Origin: Asanoa sp040654855
Lineage (GTDB): Bacteria > Actinomycetota > Actinomycetes > Mycobacteriales > Micromonosporaceae
Assembly (NCBI RefSeq): GCF_040654855.1
Contig: NZ_JBFAIU010000008.1
Coordinates: 1-61,660, forward strand
DNA length: 61,660 bases
Direction: 5' to 3'
Shown here: in pieces, positions 51,279 to 60,150 of the stretch
Layout of the letters: each line of letters starts with the position of its first letter
How positions within the stretch are numbered: position 1 is the first letter of the stretch
The notes under the pieces: generated by a model
Database searches by the model: none
Told to the model about the DNA's origin: nothing
What the model saw: only the letters and a program-made list of their open reading frames with translations
Position numbers and translations under genes: made by a program

Positions 51279-51971
51279 ATGGAGATCGACTGGGTGGCGC
51301 TGCGGGCGGCCGCCGTCGAGGTGATGGGTAACGCGTACGCGCCGTACTCGGACTTTCCGGTCGGTGCCGCGGGGCTCGTCGACGACGGGCGGATCGTGGC
51401 CGGCTGCAACGTGGAGAACGCGTCGTACGGCGTGACGCTGTGCGCCGAGTGCGGCATGGTCTCGGCCCTGCACGCCTCGGGCGGCGGCCGGCTGGTCGCG
51501 GTCTCCTGCGTCGACGGCGCCGGAGCGCCTCTGATGCCCTGTGGCCGGTGCCGACAGCTGCTCTTCGAACACGGCGGCCCGGAGTGCCTCGTCGAGGCGG
51601 TGCCCGAGCCGCTGCGCGTCGGCGACCTGCTGCCGCACGCGTTCGGCCCGGCCGACCTCGACCGCCCGCGCGCCACGATCCCCGAGGTGCCGGAGCGGCT
51701 GGCCCGCTGGCGCGGCCGTGGCACGGTCTTCGTGCACACCGACAGCGCCGGTGGCGAACTGGTCTGGACCGGCTACTGGGAGCGGTCGGCCGGCGAGGGT
51801 GAGGAGACCGGCATCCTCGAGGAGGCGCCGACCTGGCACGAGCCGCGCGAGGGCATCGAGTGGGCGCGGGCCCGGACGGCCCGGATCGTGATCGTCGACG
51901 AGGCCGGCGACACCTGGTGGGCGGGCGAGGGCGAGCCGCCCGCCGAGATCGGGAAGCGGTGGGAGGCGTGA
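51279..51971 (+). CDS. cdd: Cytidine deaminase with an extra C-terminal domain
   Basis: The first 125 residues or so are a standard tetrameric-type cytidine deaminase: NAYAPYSDFPVGAAGLVDDG, AGCNVENASYGVTLCAECGM (zinc Cys and catalytic Glu) and MPCGRCRQLLFE (two zinc Cys). Free CDAs end at about 130-140 residues; this one continues for about 95 residues (TVFVHTDSAGGELVWTGYW, PTWHEPREGIEWARARTARI, DEAGDTWWAGEGEPP) in a Trp-rich segment I do not recognise. The enzyme deaminates (deoxy)cytidine to uridine, feeding the phosphorylase encoded next. The ATG is 6 nt after TAGGGT, and the preceding gene is a nucleoside permease. Confidence 0.92.
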   Translation: MEIDWVALRAAAVEVMGNAYAPYSDFPVGAAGLVDDGRIVAGCNVENASYGVTLCAECGMVSALHASGGGRLVAVSCVDGAGAPLMPCGRCRQLLFEHGGPECLVEAVPEPLRVGDLLPHAFGPADLDRPRATIPEVPERLARWRGRGTVFVHTDSAGGELVWTGYWERSAGEGEETGILEEAPTWHEPREGIEWARARTARIVIVDEAGDTWWAGEGEPPAEIGKRWEA

Positions 51972-52020
51972 GGGAGCGCAGCGGGCGAACCAGTTGGCTC
52001 AGCACGCCCGGCGAACGCGC

Positions 52021-52039
52021 GACCACGCGAAGCGTGGTC
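52021..52039 (+). promoter_or_regulatory. Hairpin directly before the pyrimidine phosphorylase start
   Basis: GACCACGC and GCGTGGTC form a perfect 8-bp stem with a GAA loop ending 5 nt before the ATG. No ribosome binding site stands between, so the hairpin occupies the place where one would be. It may be a small dispersed repeat or a translation control element. Confidence 0.45.
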
Positions 52040-52044
52040 GAGCG

Positions 52045-53322
52045 ATGAGCTTCGCCGCGGTCGATGTCATCCGGACGAAGCGCGACGGTGGGGTGCTCTC
52101 CGACGCCGCCATCGACTGGGTGGTCGACGCCTACACCAAGGGCCTGGTCGCCGACGAGCAGATGTCCGCGCTGGCGATGGCAATCCTGCTGCGCGGCATG
52201 ACGCCGGCCGAGATCGCCCGCTGGACCGCCGCGATGATCGCGAGCGGTGAGCGGCTCGACCTCTCCGCGGTGGACCGGCCGACGGCCGACAAGCACAGCA
52301 CCGGCGGTGTCGGCGACAAGATCACGCTGCCGCTGACCCCGCTCGTCGCCGCGTGCGGCGTCGCGGTGCCGCAGCTCTCCGGACGCGGCCTCGGCCACAC
52401 CGGCGGGACGCTCGACAAGCTCGAGTCCATCCCGGGCTGGCGGGCCCGGCTCGACAACGCCGAGTTCATCGCCCAGTTGCGGGACGTCGGCGCGGTCATC
52501 TGCGCCGCGGGCGAGGGGCTGGCACCGGCGGACCGCAAGCTGTACGCGCTGCGCGACGTCACGGGCACCGTCGAGGCGATCCCGCTGATCGCGAGCTCGA
52601 TCATGAGCAAGAAGATCGCCGAGGGGACCGGCGCGCTGGTGCTCGACGTCAAGGTCGGCTCGGGCGCGTTCATGAAATCCCTCGACGACGCCCGCGAGCT
52701 GGCCCGGACCATGGTCGACCTGGGCAAGGCCCATGGAGTGAAGACCGTCGCCCTGCTCACCGACATGTCCACGCCGCTCGGCCTGACGATCGGCAACGCC
52801 GTCGAGGTCGAGGAGTCGCTGGCGGTGCTCGCGGGCGGTGGCCCGCCCGACGTGGTCGAGCTGACGCTCGCGCTGGCGCGCGAGATGCTCGCCGCGGCCG
52901 GCAGGCCCGACGCGGATCCGGCCGCGGCGCTCGCCGACGGCCGCGCGATGGACTCCTGGCGGGCGATGATCCGCGCGCAGGGCGGTGACCCCAACGCGGC
53001 CCTGCCGACCGCTCGCGAGACACACACGGTCACCGCCGAGACCGACGGGTTCGTCGCCGCGGTGGACGCGTACGCGATCGGTGTCGCCGCCTGGCGGCTC
53101 GGTGCGGGCCGCGCGCGCAAGGAGGACCCGGTCTCGGCCGCGGCCGGCGTCGTGCTGCACCGGCGGCCCGGCGACCCGGTGCGGGCCGGCGAGCCCCTCT
53201 ACGAGTTGCGCGCCGACGACCCGGCCCGGTTCGCCGCGGCCATCGAGGCGGCCGCCGGCGCGGTGTCCGTGCGCAGTTCACCGCAGGCCACGGCGCCACT
53301 GGTCATCGATCGGCTCGCCTGA
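52045..53322 (+). CDS. deoA: Pyrimidine/thymidine phosphorylase
   Basis: The 425-residue protein has the family signature SGRGLGHTGGTLDKLESIPG, phosphate-binding KHSTGGVGDKITL, and LVLDVKVGSGAFMKSLDDAR, with the C-terminal PYNP domain (DGFVAAVDAYAIGVAAWRLG, GVVLHRRPGDPV). It splits thymidine, uridine or deoxyuridine into base and sugar-1-phosphate. Whether it is DeoA or the broader Pdp cannot be told by eye. It follows cdd by 73 bp on the same strand. ATG 52045 is set by homology; a hairpin occupies the usual ribosome binding site position. Confidence 0.95.
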   Translation: MSFAAVDVIRTKRDGGVLSDAAIDWVVDAYTKGLVADEQMSALAMAILLRGMTPAEIARWTAAMIASGERLDLSAVDRPTADKHSTGGVGDKITLPLTPLVAACGVAVPQLSGRGLGHTGGTLDKLESIPGWRARLDNAEFIAQLRDVGAVICAAGEGLAPADRKLYALRDVTGTVEAIPLIASSIMSKKIAEGTGALVLDVKVGSGAFMKSLDDARELARTMVDLGKAHGVKTVALLTDMSTPLGLTIGNAVEVEESLAVLAGGGPPDVVELTLALAREMLAAAGRPDADPAAALADGRAMDSWRAMIRAQGGDPNAALPTARETHTVTAETDGFVAAVDAYAIGVAAWRLGAGRARKEDPVSAAAGVVLHRRPGDPVRAGEPLYELRADDPARFAAAIEAAAGAVSVRSSPQATAPLVIDRLA

Positions 53323-53394
53323 CATTCCGCTGGGCGCCCGGAACGGCTATCCTCGCTGGCCAGGGGGATCACCGACGCCAGAGGAACGAACGCC

Positions 53395-54075
53395 GTGTCC
53401 GTGTCTGCTCCCGACCCGCGGCCCATCCGCGCCGCGAGCGTCGATGAGCTGCGCCGACTCCGGCTGCCGACGCCGCCGACCGGGTTTCCGCTCGTGTGGG
53501 AGCCAGGTGACGAAGTCGAGCTGCGCCCCACCGGCGACATCGAGGCGCGCACCGCGATCCTGCACCTCGTGCTGGCCCGCTGTTTCGGCATGCCGCCCCA
53601 GGCGGCGATGAGCTGGCTGCTCACCTCACACCTGGTCGAGCTGGTCACACCGCCGGAATGGCAGTTCGTGGTGGCCGAGCGGGGCGACCGCCGGTCCTTC
53701 GTCCTGCACCACGACGCCATCTTCGCGCTCGCCTGGCTGCTCGGGATGAGCAAGCACCTCGACCCGACGGCGCCGACCGACGAGCGGTTGATGGATGCGT
53801 TGCCGCACCTGCCGGAAGGCGAGACATTCCGGGCGTGGCGGTCCCGGATCCTGGCCGCGCCGCGGGACGCCGCCGAGGCCGCCGCGATGCTCGACTTCTA
53901 CTACTGCCTCGACTGGAGCTACCTCGAGGCGGAGCGGCGGGGCATGAACCTGCCGGGCGTCATCGACGCCAACGCGATCGGGCAGCGCCGCTGGGCGCTG
54001 GAGTGGGCGGTGGTGTTCCGCGGGCCCTACCACGAGCCGCCCGGCGGCTGGGAAGAAGTCGACCTCTCTACCTAG
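53395..54075 (+). CDS. DUF4272-like conserved hypothetical protein
   Basis: The 226-residue soluble protein has a helical middle (ARTAILHLVLARCFGMPPQA, LVTPPEWQFVVAERGDRRSF, AIFALAWLLGMSKHLDP) and a C-terminal segment (DFYYCLDWSYLEAERRGMNL, PGVIDANAIGQRRWALEWAV, ending WEEVDLST). The pattern of a helix before GVIDANAIGxRRWAL and a terminal WxxVDxST resembles DUF4272 proteins. Function is unknown. GTG 53395 has AGAGGA about 9 nt upstream. It lies 72 bp after the phosphorylase gene and overlaps the convergent methyltransferase gene by 8 bp. Confidence 0.7.
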   Translation: MSVSAPDPRPIRAASVDELRRLRLPTPPTGFPLVWEPGDEVELRPTGDIEARTAILHLVLARCFGMPPQAAMSWLLTSHLVELVTPPEWQFVVAERGDRRSFVLHHDAIFALAWLLGMSKHLDPTAPTDERLMDALPHLPEGETFRAWRSRILAAPRDAAEAAAMLDFYYCLDWSYLEAERRGMNLPGVIDANAIGQRRWALEWAVVFRGPYHEPPGGWEEVDLST

Positions 54076-54880
54076 GCCGGAACTCGTCCAGGCGCACCGC
54101 GGCGGTCACGTCCAGCGGGGTCGGCAGGTCGATCGTGCCCGGGGCGCGGTGCCAGGCGCTCGGGCCCATGCCGACCACGGTGGCGACCTCCGCCCGATCC
54201 AGTCGCATGGTCCACCGCAGCGACCGCCGGCTGGTCAGGGCGAAGTGCGGTTCGAGGCCGGCGGCGAGGCGCTCCTCCTTGGCCGGGTCGACGGAGAGCA
54301 GGTCCAGCCCCGCCACCAGTTCGGCCAGGTGGTCCGGCTCCGGCGTCACGACCAGCAGCCGGCCGTCGGCGCGCAGCACGCGGTGGAACTCGGCGCCGTT
54401 GCGCGGCGCGAAGACGTCGAGCAGCACGGCCGTGTCGTGGTCGGCCAGCGGCAGCCGGCCCCATGCGTCCGCCCGCACCGCGCCGGCCCGGTCGTGCGCC
54501 CGCGCGGCCCGGCGCAGGGCCGGCTTCGACGCGTCCACGACGAGACCGCGCAGCTCGGGGTGCTGGTCGAGGACGACCGCCAGGTGCTGCCCGGTGCCCC
54601 CGCCGACGTCGACGGCCAGCCCGGTGGCGCCGGCCGCCGCCTCGGCCAGCGCCGTGGAGATGGCCGCGTAGTGGCCCGCCGCGAGGAACTCCGCCCGTGC
54701 GGCGACCATCTCCGCGGTGTCACCGGTGTGCGGCGAGCGGCCGGCGCTCAGGTCCGCGTACCCCTGCCTGGCGAGGTCGAAGCTGTGGCCCCGTGGGCAG
54801 CGCAGCGTGCGTGACTCGCCGGGTTCGAGTGTTTCGCGGCACACCGGACAACGCAGGTACGCCACAACGTCGCGGTTCAT
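54068..54880 (-). CDS. RlmA-type 23S rRNA (guanine-N1) methyltransferase homologue
   Basis: The 270-residue protein has an N-terminal zinc finger (LRCPVCRETLEPGESRTLRC, then PRGHSFDLARQGYADL), which is the RlmA/RrmA/TlrB hallmark, and a Rossmann SAM domain (LAVDVGGGTGQHLAVVLD; LVVDASKPALRRAARA; VLLDVFAPRNGAEFHRVL). RlmA(I) modifies G745; the Gram-positive RlmA(II)/TlrB branch modifies G748 in 23S rRNA and can affect macrolide response. Being actinobacterial, RlmA(II) is the better guess. It is divergent from the adenosine deaminase gene with 26 bp between them. GAGG lies 4 nt before the ATG. Confidence 0.85.
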   Translation of the reverse strand: MNRDVVAYLRCPVCRETLEPGESRTLRCPRGHSFDLARQGYADLSAGRSPHTGDTAEMVAARAEFLAAGHYAAISTALAEAAAGATGLAVDVGGGTGQHLAVVLDQHPELRGLVVDASKPALRRAARAHDRAGAVRADAWGRLPLADHDTAVLLDVFAPRNGAEFHRVLRADGRLLVVTPEPDHLAELVAGLDLLSVDPAKEERLAAGLEPHFALTSRRSLRWTMRLDRAEVATVVGMGPSAWHRAPGTIDLPTPLDVTAAVRLDEFRPR

Positions 54881-54894
54881 CCATCCTCAGCCAC

Positions 54895-54900
54895 TAGGGT
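54895..54900 (+). promoter_or_regulatory. -10 element for leaderless adenosine deaminase
   Basis: TAGGGT ends 6 nt before the ATG of the adenosine deaminase gene. It is the same hexamer and spacing as in front of the cytidine deaminase gene, so the two may share regulation. Confidence 0.55.
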
Positions 54901-54906
54901 CTTTCC

Positions 54907-55980
54907 ATGGTCGCAATCGGCATGGAAGAGATCGTCAAGGCGCCCAAGGCGCTGCTGCACGACCACCTCGACGGCGGCCTGCGACCGGCGACCATCGTCG
55001 AGCTCGCGGCCGATGTCGACCATGCCCTGCCCACCACCGACCCCGGCGAGCTCGGGCAGTGGTTCGTCGAGTCGGCCGACTCCGGCTCGCTCGAACGCTA
55101 CCTGGAGACGTTCGACCACACCGTCGCGGTGATGCAGACCGCGGCCGCGTTGCACCGGGTCGCCGCCGAGTGCGCGCTCGACCTGGCCGCGGACGGCGTC
55201 GTCTACGCCGAGGTCCGGTTCGCGCCTGAACAGCACCTGGAGCGCGGGCTGACGCTCGACGCCGTGGTCGAGGCGGTGCTGCGTGGGTTCGCCGCGGGCA
55301 CGACGGAGGCGGCGGCCAAGGGCCAGCAGATTCGGGTCGGCACGCTGCTGACCGCGATGCGGCACGCGGCGCGCTCGACGGAGATCGCCGAGCTGGCGGT
55401 CCGCTACCGGGACACCGGGGTGGTCGGCTTCGACATCGCCGGCGCCGAGGCGGGCTTCCCGCCCACCCGCCACCTCGACGCCTTTGAATACCTGCAGCGC
55501 GAGAACTTCCACTTCACCATCCACGCGGGCGAGGCGTTCGGGCTGCCGTCCATCTGGCAGGCGATCCAGTGGTGCGGCGCCGACCGCCTCGGGCACGGCG
55601 TGCGGCTCGTCGACGACATCACCCCCGGTGGGCAGCCGGTGCTCGGCCGGCTCGCCGCGTACGTGCGCGACAAGCGGATCCCGCTGGAGCTGTGCCCGTC
55701 GTCCAACGTGCAGACCGGCGCCGCGCCGTCGATCGAGCGGCACCCCATCGGGCTGCTGCGCGACCTGCGCTTCCGGGCCACCGTCAACACCGACAACCGG
55801 CTGATGAGCGGCACCTCGATGTCCCGCGAGATGGCGCTGCTCGTCGACGCGTTCGGTTACGGCTGGGCCGAGCTGCAGTGGTTCACCATCAACGCGATGA
55901 AGAGCGCCTTCATCCCCTTCGACGAACGGCTCACCATCATCAATGAGGTGATCAAGCCCGCGTACGCCAAATTGGCGTGA
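54907..55980 (+). CDS. add: Adenosine deaminase
   Basis: The 357-residue amidohydrolase has the metal-site motif LLHDHLDGGLRP (HxH type), EVRFAPEQHL, DIAGAEAGFPP, FTIHAGEAFG (metal-binding His and catalytic Glu), RLGHGVRLVDD and VNTDNRLMSGTSMSREM (Asp ligand). These fit true adenosine deaminase rather than the adenine deaminase subgroup. It converts adenosine to inosine and completes the nucleoside salvage set. TAGGGT 6 nt before the ATG indicates a leaderless start. Confidence 0.94.
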   Translation: MVAIGMEEIVKAPKALLHDHLDGGLRPATIVELAADVDHALPTTDPGELGQWFVESADSGSLERYLETFDHTVAVMQTAAALHRVAAECALDLAADGVVYAEVRFAPEQHLERGLTLDAVVEAVLRGFAAGTTEAAAKGQQIRVGTLLTAMRHAARSTEIAELAVRYRDTGVVGFDIAGAEAGFPPTRHLDAFEYLQRENFHFTIHAGEAFGLPSIWQAIQWCGADRLGHGVRLVDDITPGGQPVLGRLAAYVRDKRIPLELCPSSNVQTGAAPSIERHPIGLLRDLRFRATVNTDNRLMSGTSMSREMALLVDAFGYGWAELQWFTINAMKSAFIPFDERLTIINEVIKPAYAKLA

Positions 55981-56355
55981 TGGGCGTCTTCGTCAGGCGC
56001 ACAATCCGGCGAATCGGAAGTCCAATCCAGACTTAACGGGCCATTTTCGCCGGCCGTTCGTACTAATCCATGGTGTGCTTCCCCTAAAAGGGCATTGCAC
56101 CACCGGCGTAATCCCGCGCGCCCCACGGAAGAAGTACCGCACGACGGAGATCGATCCTCACCTAGGGTGACCTCAACCAAACGCCGTGCTGACAAACGGT
56201 CTGAACATCGCATCGGTACGGCGATGACGCACAGGGTGGGCTTTCTCTTTGGCAGGCCGACGTGATGGAATGCCGGGGGTCCGACCCGCCCGGGTCGGTC
56301 GATCGGCGGTGCCCGTGCGCAATTTCCTGACGGCGCCGAACCGGAGGGCGGTGAC
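55981..56355. other. Gene-free promoter and leader region of the conservon
   Basis: No coding frame of quality is present. Visible elements are a perfect 7-bp hairpin CCGACCC-GCCC-GGGTCGG (56282-56299) in the probable leader of the kinase gene, and GGAGGG about 8 nt before its GTG. The stretch is relatively A/T-rich near 56020-56090, as expected for a promoter, but I cannot name a single -35/-10 pair. Confidence 0.5.
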
Positions 56356-59300
56356 GTGAGCAAGCGGCCGAAGACGGCGAATTCCTTCATGTCGCGTCTC
56401 CGCCGGCCAGCCGGCCGGCTTCGTGATCTGCCGATCTGGTCGAAGCTCGGCCTCATCATGATCGTGCCGACCCTGGCGACGATCGTGGTTGGCACCAACG
56501 GCCTGATCGATCACATCGAGACGTCGGAGAACGCGGACCAGGCACGCGACCTCGCCGTGGTGGTGGAAGCGTCCGGGGATCTCGTCCAGAACCTGCAGAA
56601 CGAGCGCGCCGCGGCGGCCCTGTTCCTGGGCGCCGAGAAGACGAACGACCAGGCAAAATACCGGGCGTCGTTCGACAGCGCCCAGCAGGCGGTCGACCGC
56701 GTGGTCAACAACTACGCGACGCAGCGGGCCTCCCTCAACGACCTGCCGCCGAACTTCGTCTCGACGCTCAACCAGATCGACGCGGGCCTGCAGGGCCTGC
56801 CGGGCGTGCGCAGCCAGGTGACGGGGCGCAAGTTCGCCTTCACCGACGCGGCCAACGCATACAACGCCCTCACCGACAACCTGCTCACGCTCCGCGACGG
56901 CGCCGCCCAGCTGGCCGCCGACACGACGCTGAGCGAGCGGATGCGCGCCGTCGCGGCCGTCGCCCGGCAGAAGGAGTTCCTCTCACAGGAGCGCCTCGTC
57001 GTGCTGCAGGCCTACAGCGCGAGCGAAACGATGAACCAGAACCTCAAGAAGGAGTTCATCGCCTCGCAGACCGGTCAGGTGCAGGCGAACGAGACGTTCA
57101 TCGCGGTCGCCACCCTGCCCGAGCGCGAGCAGTACAACCAGACCGTCGCGGGTTCCGACCTGCGCTCGTCGACCTCCTACGCCGGCTGGATCACCGGCAG
57201 CATGCCGACCGACGGCAAGCTCGGGGGCGCCCCGTTCTCGCGCGACGCGTGGGACAGTGCGCTGCTCGGCCACAGCCGTTTGATCCGCAGCGTCGAGCGG
57301 CGCTTCGACAACACGGTCGTCGACACCGCCACCACGCTGCGCGACGACGTGCAGCGCCAGGTCCTCATCGAGACCGGCCTGCTGCTGGCCATGCTGCTGC
57401 TGGCCATCCTGTTCGCCTGGTTGGTCGCGCGGTCGATGGCCCGGTCGCTGCGTGAGCTGCGGCACGGCGCGCTCGCGGTCGCGCAGTACGGCCTGCCGCA
57501 AGCGGTGTCCCGGCTGCGTGACCCGGCGCTGTCGACGCAGATGTCGCCGGCCCAGCTGGCCAACCAGATCGCCGAGCCGCTGCCCGTCCGCAGCAAGGAC
57601 GAGTTCGGCCAGGTGACCGAGGCGTTCAACGCGGTCCACCTGGAAGCCGTCCGCACCGCGGCCGAGCAGGCCGCCCTGCGGGCCTCCGTCGCGACGATGT
57701 TCGTCAACCTCGCCCGCCGTTCGCAGATCCTGGTCGACCGGCTGATCGGTCACCTCGACCGGCTGGAGCGCGGCGAGGAAGACCCGGACCGCCTGGCCGA
57801 GCTGTTCCAGCTCGACCACCTGGCCACCCGGATGCGCCGCAACGACGAAAACCTCCTGGTGCTCGCGGGCGCGGACTCGACCCGTATCCAGCGGGAGCCA
57901 GCCGCCCTGATCGACGTGCTGCGCGCCGCGCAGTCCGAGGTCGAGCATTACACCCGCATCGAGTTCGGCGTCATCGACCGGGACATCGAGGTCGCCGCGC
58001 ACGCGGTCAACGACCTCGTGCACCTGGTCGCCGAGCTGTTCGACAACGCGACCGCGTTCTCGCCGCCCGACTCGCACGTCATGGTCGAGGCCCGCCGGGT
58101 GGGTGACCGCGCGGTGCTCTACGTCGAGGACCGCGGCATCGGCATCACCCCCGACCAGCTCCACGACCTCAACGAGCGGCTCGCCACGCCACCGATGGTC
58201 GACGTGGCCGTCTCCCGGATGATGGGCCTGGTCGTGGTCGCGCGGCTGGCCGCGCGGCACGGCGTCAAGGTCGAGCTGCGCCCGGCCGCCGACCGGGGCA
58301 CGGTCGCCGACGTCGCGCTGCCCACCTCGGTCCTGGTGCCCCGGGCACTGGCCGGGCGCGGGCCGCAGGCCGGCACGGCCTTTGAGGTGCCGGTCCAGCA
58401 GCAGCAGCCGCAGGGCCAGGTCCCGCGGTCGCCGTTCGCCACGCCGCTGGCGTTGGAGAGCGGCCCCGTGGCCCGGTCCGACCGCGACCTCACCGGCGCC
58501 GGCGCGGGCGGCGGTTTCGCCGGTGCGTTCGGTGGCCGGCCGGGCGACGCGCCGTCCAACGGGTTCGGCAACGGCAACGGCAACGGCAGCCGCTCCGGCG
58601 GCGCGATGCCGGCCTGGTCCGACCTCACCGGCGCCGGCCCGCAGAGCGGTGGTGGCGGTGGTGGCCTCGGCGACGCGTTCGGCTCGCGCCGGCGCGACGA
58701 GACGCTGCCGCAGCGCCGCTCGACCGACGGCTGGGCGGTGGAGGGCGAGGTCACGGCCGGCCCGCAGTCGCCCGCCATCCCGCGCCAGACGCCGCGGGAC
58801 GCCGGCGCGTCCCCGTTCTCGGCGCCCCCGGTCATCTCCGTGCCACCGGTCATCTCGGTGCCCCCGTCGACGCCCGGGCCCGCGGCCGCGCCGCGCCAGC
58901 CCGAGCCGTGGGAGCTGGGTGGCGGCCCCACGCTGCCGCCGAGCGCGCCGGCCGGCCCGCCGATCGCCATGCCCGACAGCCCGGTCGTTCCTGGCCGGTC
59001 CGGGGGCCTGCCGACGCGGGAACCGGAACAGCCGGAGAGCCAGCGCATTCCGCTGAGCCAGCCGCAGGCCGCCGTTCCGCCGCCGCCGGCCGCGCCCCCC
59101 GCCGCCGCACCGCCGCAGGCCAGCCCTGCGGCGCCGTACGGCAACGGGCGCTCCGGTGCACCGTTCGGCGGCGCACCGGCGGGTGGCCAGGCACCACCGG
59201 CGTGGCCGCCGGTCGCGGCCGAGCCGCAGCCGGTCGCGGAGCACGCCAGCGCCGGCTTCGACCTGACCGCCGAGCTGCCCCGGGTCGAGCGCCCGGCCGC

Positions 59301-60150
59301 GGCACCGGCGGCGCAGGCCCAGCCCGCCGTCCCGCCGATCATCCCGGCCACCAACAAGGCCCGGTTCGCCGACGAGACGATGGAGCTGCCGATCTTCCGC
59401 GAGCTGGAGTCGGCGTGGTTCCGCACGCGCCGGTCCGCCTCGGAGGAGACGTCGCTCACGCCGACCCCGAGCACCGCGGAAGCTGCTCCCGCAGCCACCA
59501 CGGCGCCGTCGACCGCCGACGCCCGCGTGGGTGGTGGTGCCACCGCCGCACCGACGGAGCAGTTCGTCACCGTCGAGGCCAGCCAGCGGCTCACCAGCTC
59601 GCCGCAGTCACGGACGATGCCGGCCACGGGCAGCCCCATGGGCAGCCCGGTCGGTGGCGGCGCGCCCGGTGGCGGCGTGCCGGGTGGCGGTGCGCCGGGT
59701 GGCAGCGCTGCGGGCGGGGGCCTGCCGTCGCGGCCGGTCCCGGCGGGGCCCGCACAGCAATCGCGGCCGACCGGCTTGAACGGCGAGGGCAACGGAAACG
59801 GTGCCGCCCGCCGGCCAGAGCCGGAGTCCTGGGCGACGGCCGCGGACGACGGGTGGCGGGCAGCTTCCGCCATGTCGGAGATGCAAGTGAACGAAACCAC
59901 GCAGGCCGGCCTGCCCAAGCGGGTTCCGATGGCGCAGCTCGTGCCGGGCGGGGTCGACAAGGCGGCTTCCTCGGTGCAGAAGCGCACGCCGGAAGCGGTC
60001 CGCGGGCTGCTCTCGGCCTACCACCGAGGTGTGCAGCGCGGTCGCACCCAGCCCAAGGACGAAACTTCGGATACGACTCCGGCCGGGCAGCCCTCCCAAG
60101 CTGGCCACGGTCCGGGTGCCGGGAGCGGTCAGAAGGAGCACGAACGATGA
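56356..60150 (+). CDS. NIT-domain sensor histidine kinase of a conservon (CvnA-type) with long disordered tail
   Basis: The 1264-residue protein has a basic N-terminus, a membrane segment (about 31-50), an extracellular nitrate/nitrite-sensing-type all-helical domain (about 55-330), a second membrane segment (about 335-360), a HAMP-like region, a dimerisation segment (RLIGHLDRLERGEEDPDRLA, LDHLATRMRRNDENLLVLAG) and an HATPase domain (ELFDNATAFSPP, VEDRGIGIT, SRMMGLVVVARLAARHGVKV; about 535-660). About 600 residues of Pro/Gly/Ala-rich sequence follow, interrupted by conserved islands (ETMELPIFRELESAWFRTRR near 1010; a basic C-terminus). GTG 56356 follows GGAGGG. It heads a four-gene conservon, in which CvnA works with CvnB-D as a membrane-associated, GPCR-like complex. 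The signal is unknown. Confidence 0.93.
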   Translation: MSKRPKTANSFMSRLRRPAGRLRDLPIWSKLGLIMIVPTLATIVVGTNGLIDHIETSENADQARDLAVVVEASGDLVQNLQNERAAAALFLGAEKTNDQAKYRASFDSAQQAVDRVVNNYATQRASLNDLPPNFVSTLNQIDAGLQGLPGVRSQVTGRKFAFTDAANAYNALTDNLLTLRDGAAQLAADTTLSERMRAVAAVARQKEFLSQERLVVLQAYSASETMNQNLKKEFIASQTGQVQANETFIAVATLPEREQYNQTVAGSDLRSSTSYAGWITGSMPTDGKLGGAPFSRDAWDSALLGHSRLIRSVERRFDNTVVDTATTLRDDVQRQVLIETGLLLAMLLLAILFAWLVARSMARSLRELRHGALAVAQYGLPQAVSRLRDPALSTQMSPAQLANQIAEPLPVRSKDEFGQVTEAFNAVHLEAVRTAAEQAALRASVATMFVNLARRSQILVDRLIGHLDRLERGEEDPDRLAELFQLDHLATRMRRNDENLLVLAGADSTRIQREPAALIDVLRAAQSEVEHYTRIEFGVIDRDIEVAAHAVNDLVHLVAELFDNATAFSPPDSHVMVEARRVGDRAVLYVEDRGIGITPDQLHDLNERLATPPMVDVAVSRMMGLVVVARLAARHGVKVELRPAADRGTVADVALPTSVLVPRALAGRGPQAGTAFEVPVQQQQPQGQVPRSPFATPLALESGPVARSDRDLTGAGAGGGFAGAFGGRPGDAPSNGFGNGNGNGSRSGGAMPAWSDLTGAGPQSGGGGGGLGDAFGSRRRDETLPQRRSTDGWAVEGEVTAGPQSPAIPRQTPRDAGASPFSAPPVISVPPVISVPPSTPGPAAAPRQPEPWELGGGPTLPPSAPAGPPIAMPDSPVVPGRSGGLPTREPEQPESQRIPLSQPQAAVPPPPAAPPAAAPPQASPAAPYGNGRSGAPFGGAPAGGQAPPAWPPVAAEPQPVAEHASAGFDLTAELPRVERPAAAPAAQAQPAVPPIIPATNKARFADETMELPIFRELESAWFRTRRSASEETSLTPTPSTAEAAPAATTAPSTADARVGGGATAAPTEQFVTVEASQRLTSSPQSRTMPATGSPMGSPVGGGAPGGGVPGGGAPGGSAAGGGLPSRPVPAGPAQQSRPTGLNGEGNGNGAARRPEPESWATAADDGWRAASAMSEMQVNETTQAGLPKRVPMAQLVPGGVDKAASSVQKRTPEAVRGLLSAYHRGVQRGRTQPKDETSDTTPAGQPSQAGHGPGAGSGQKEHER

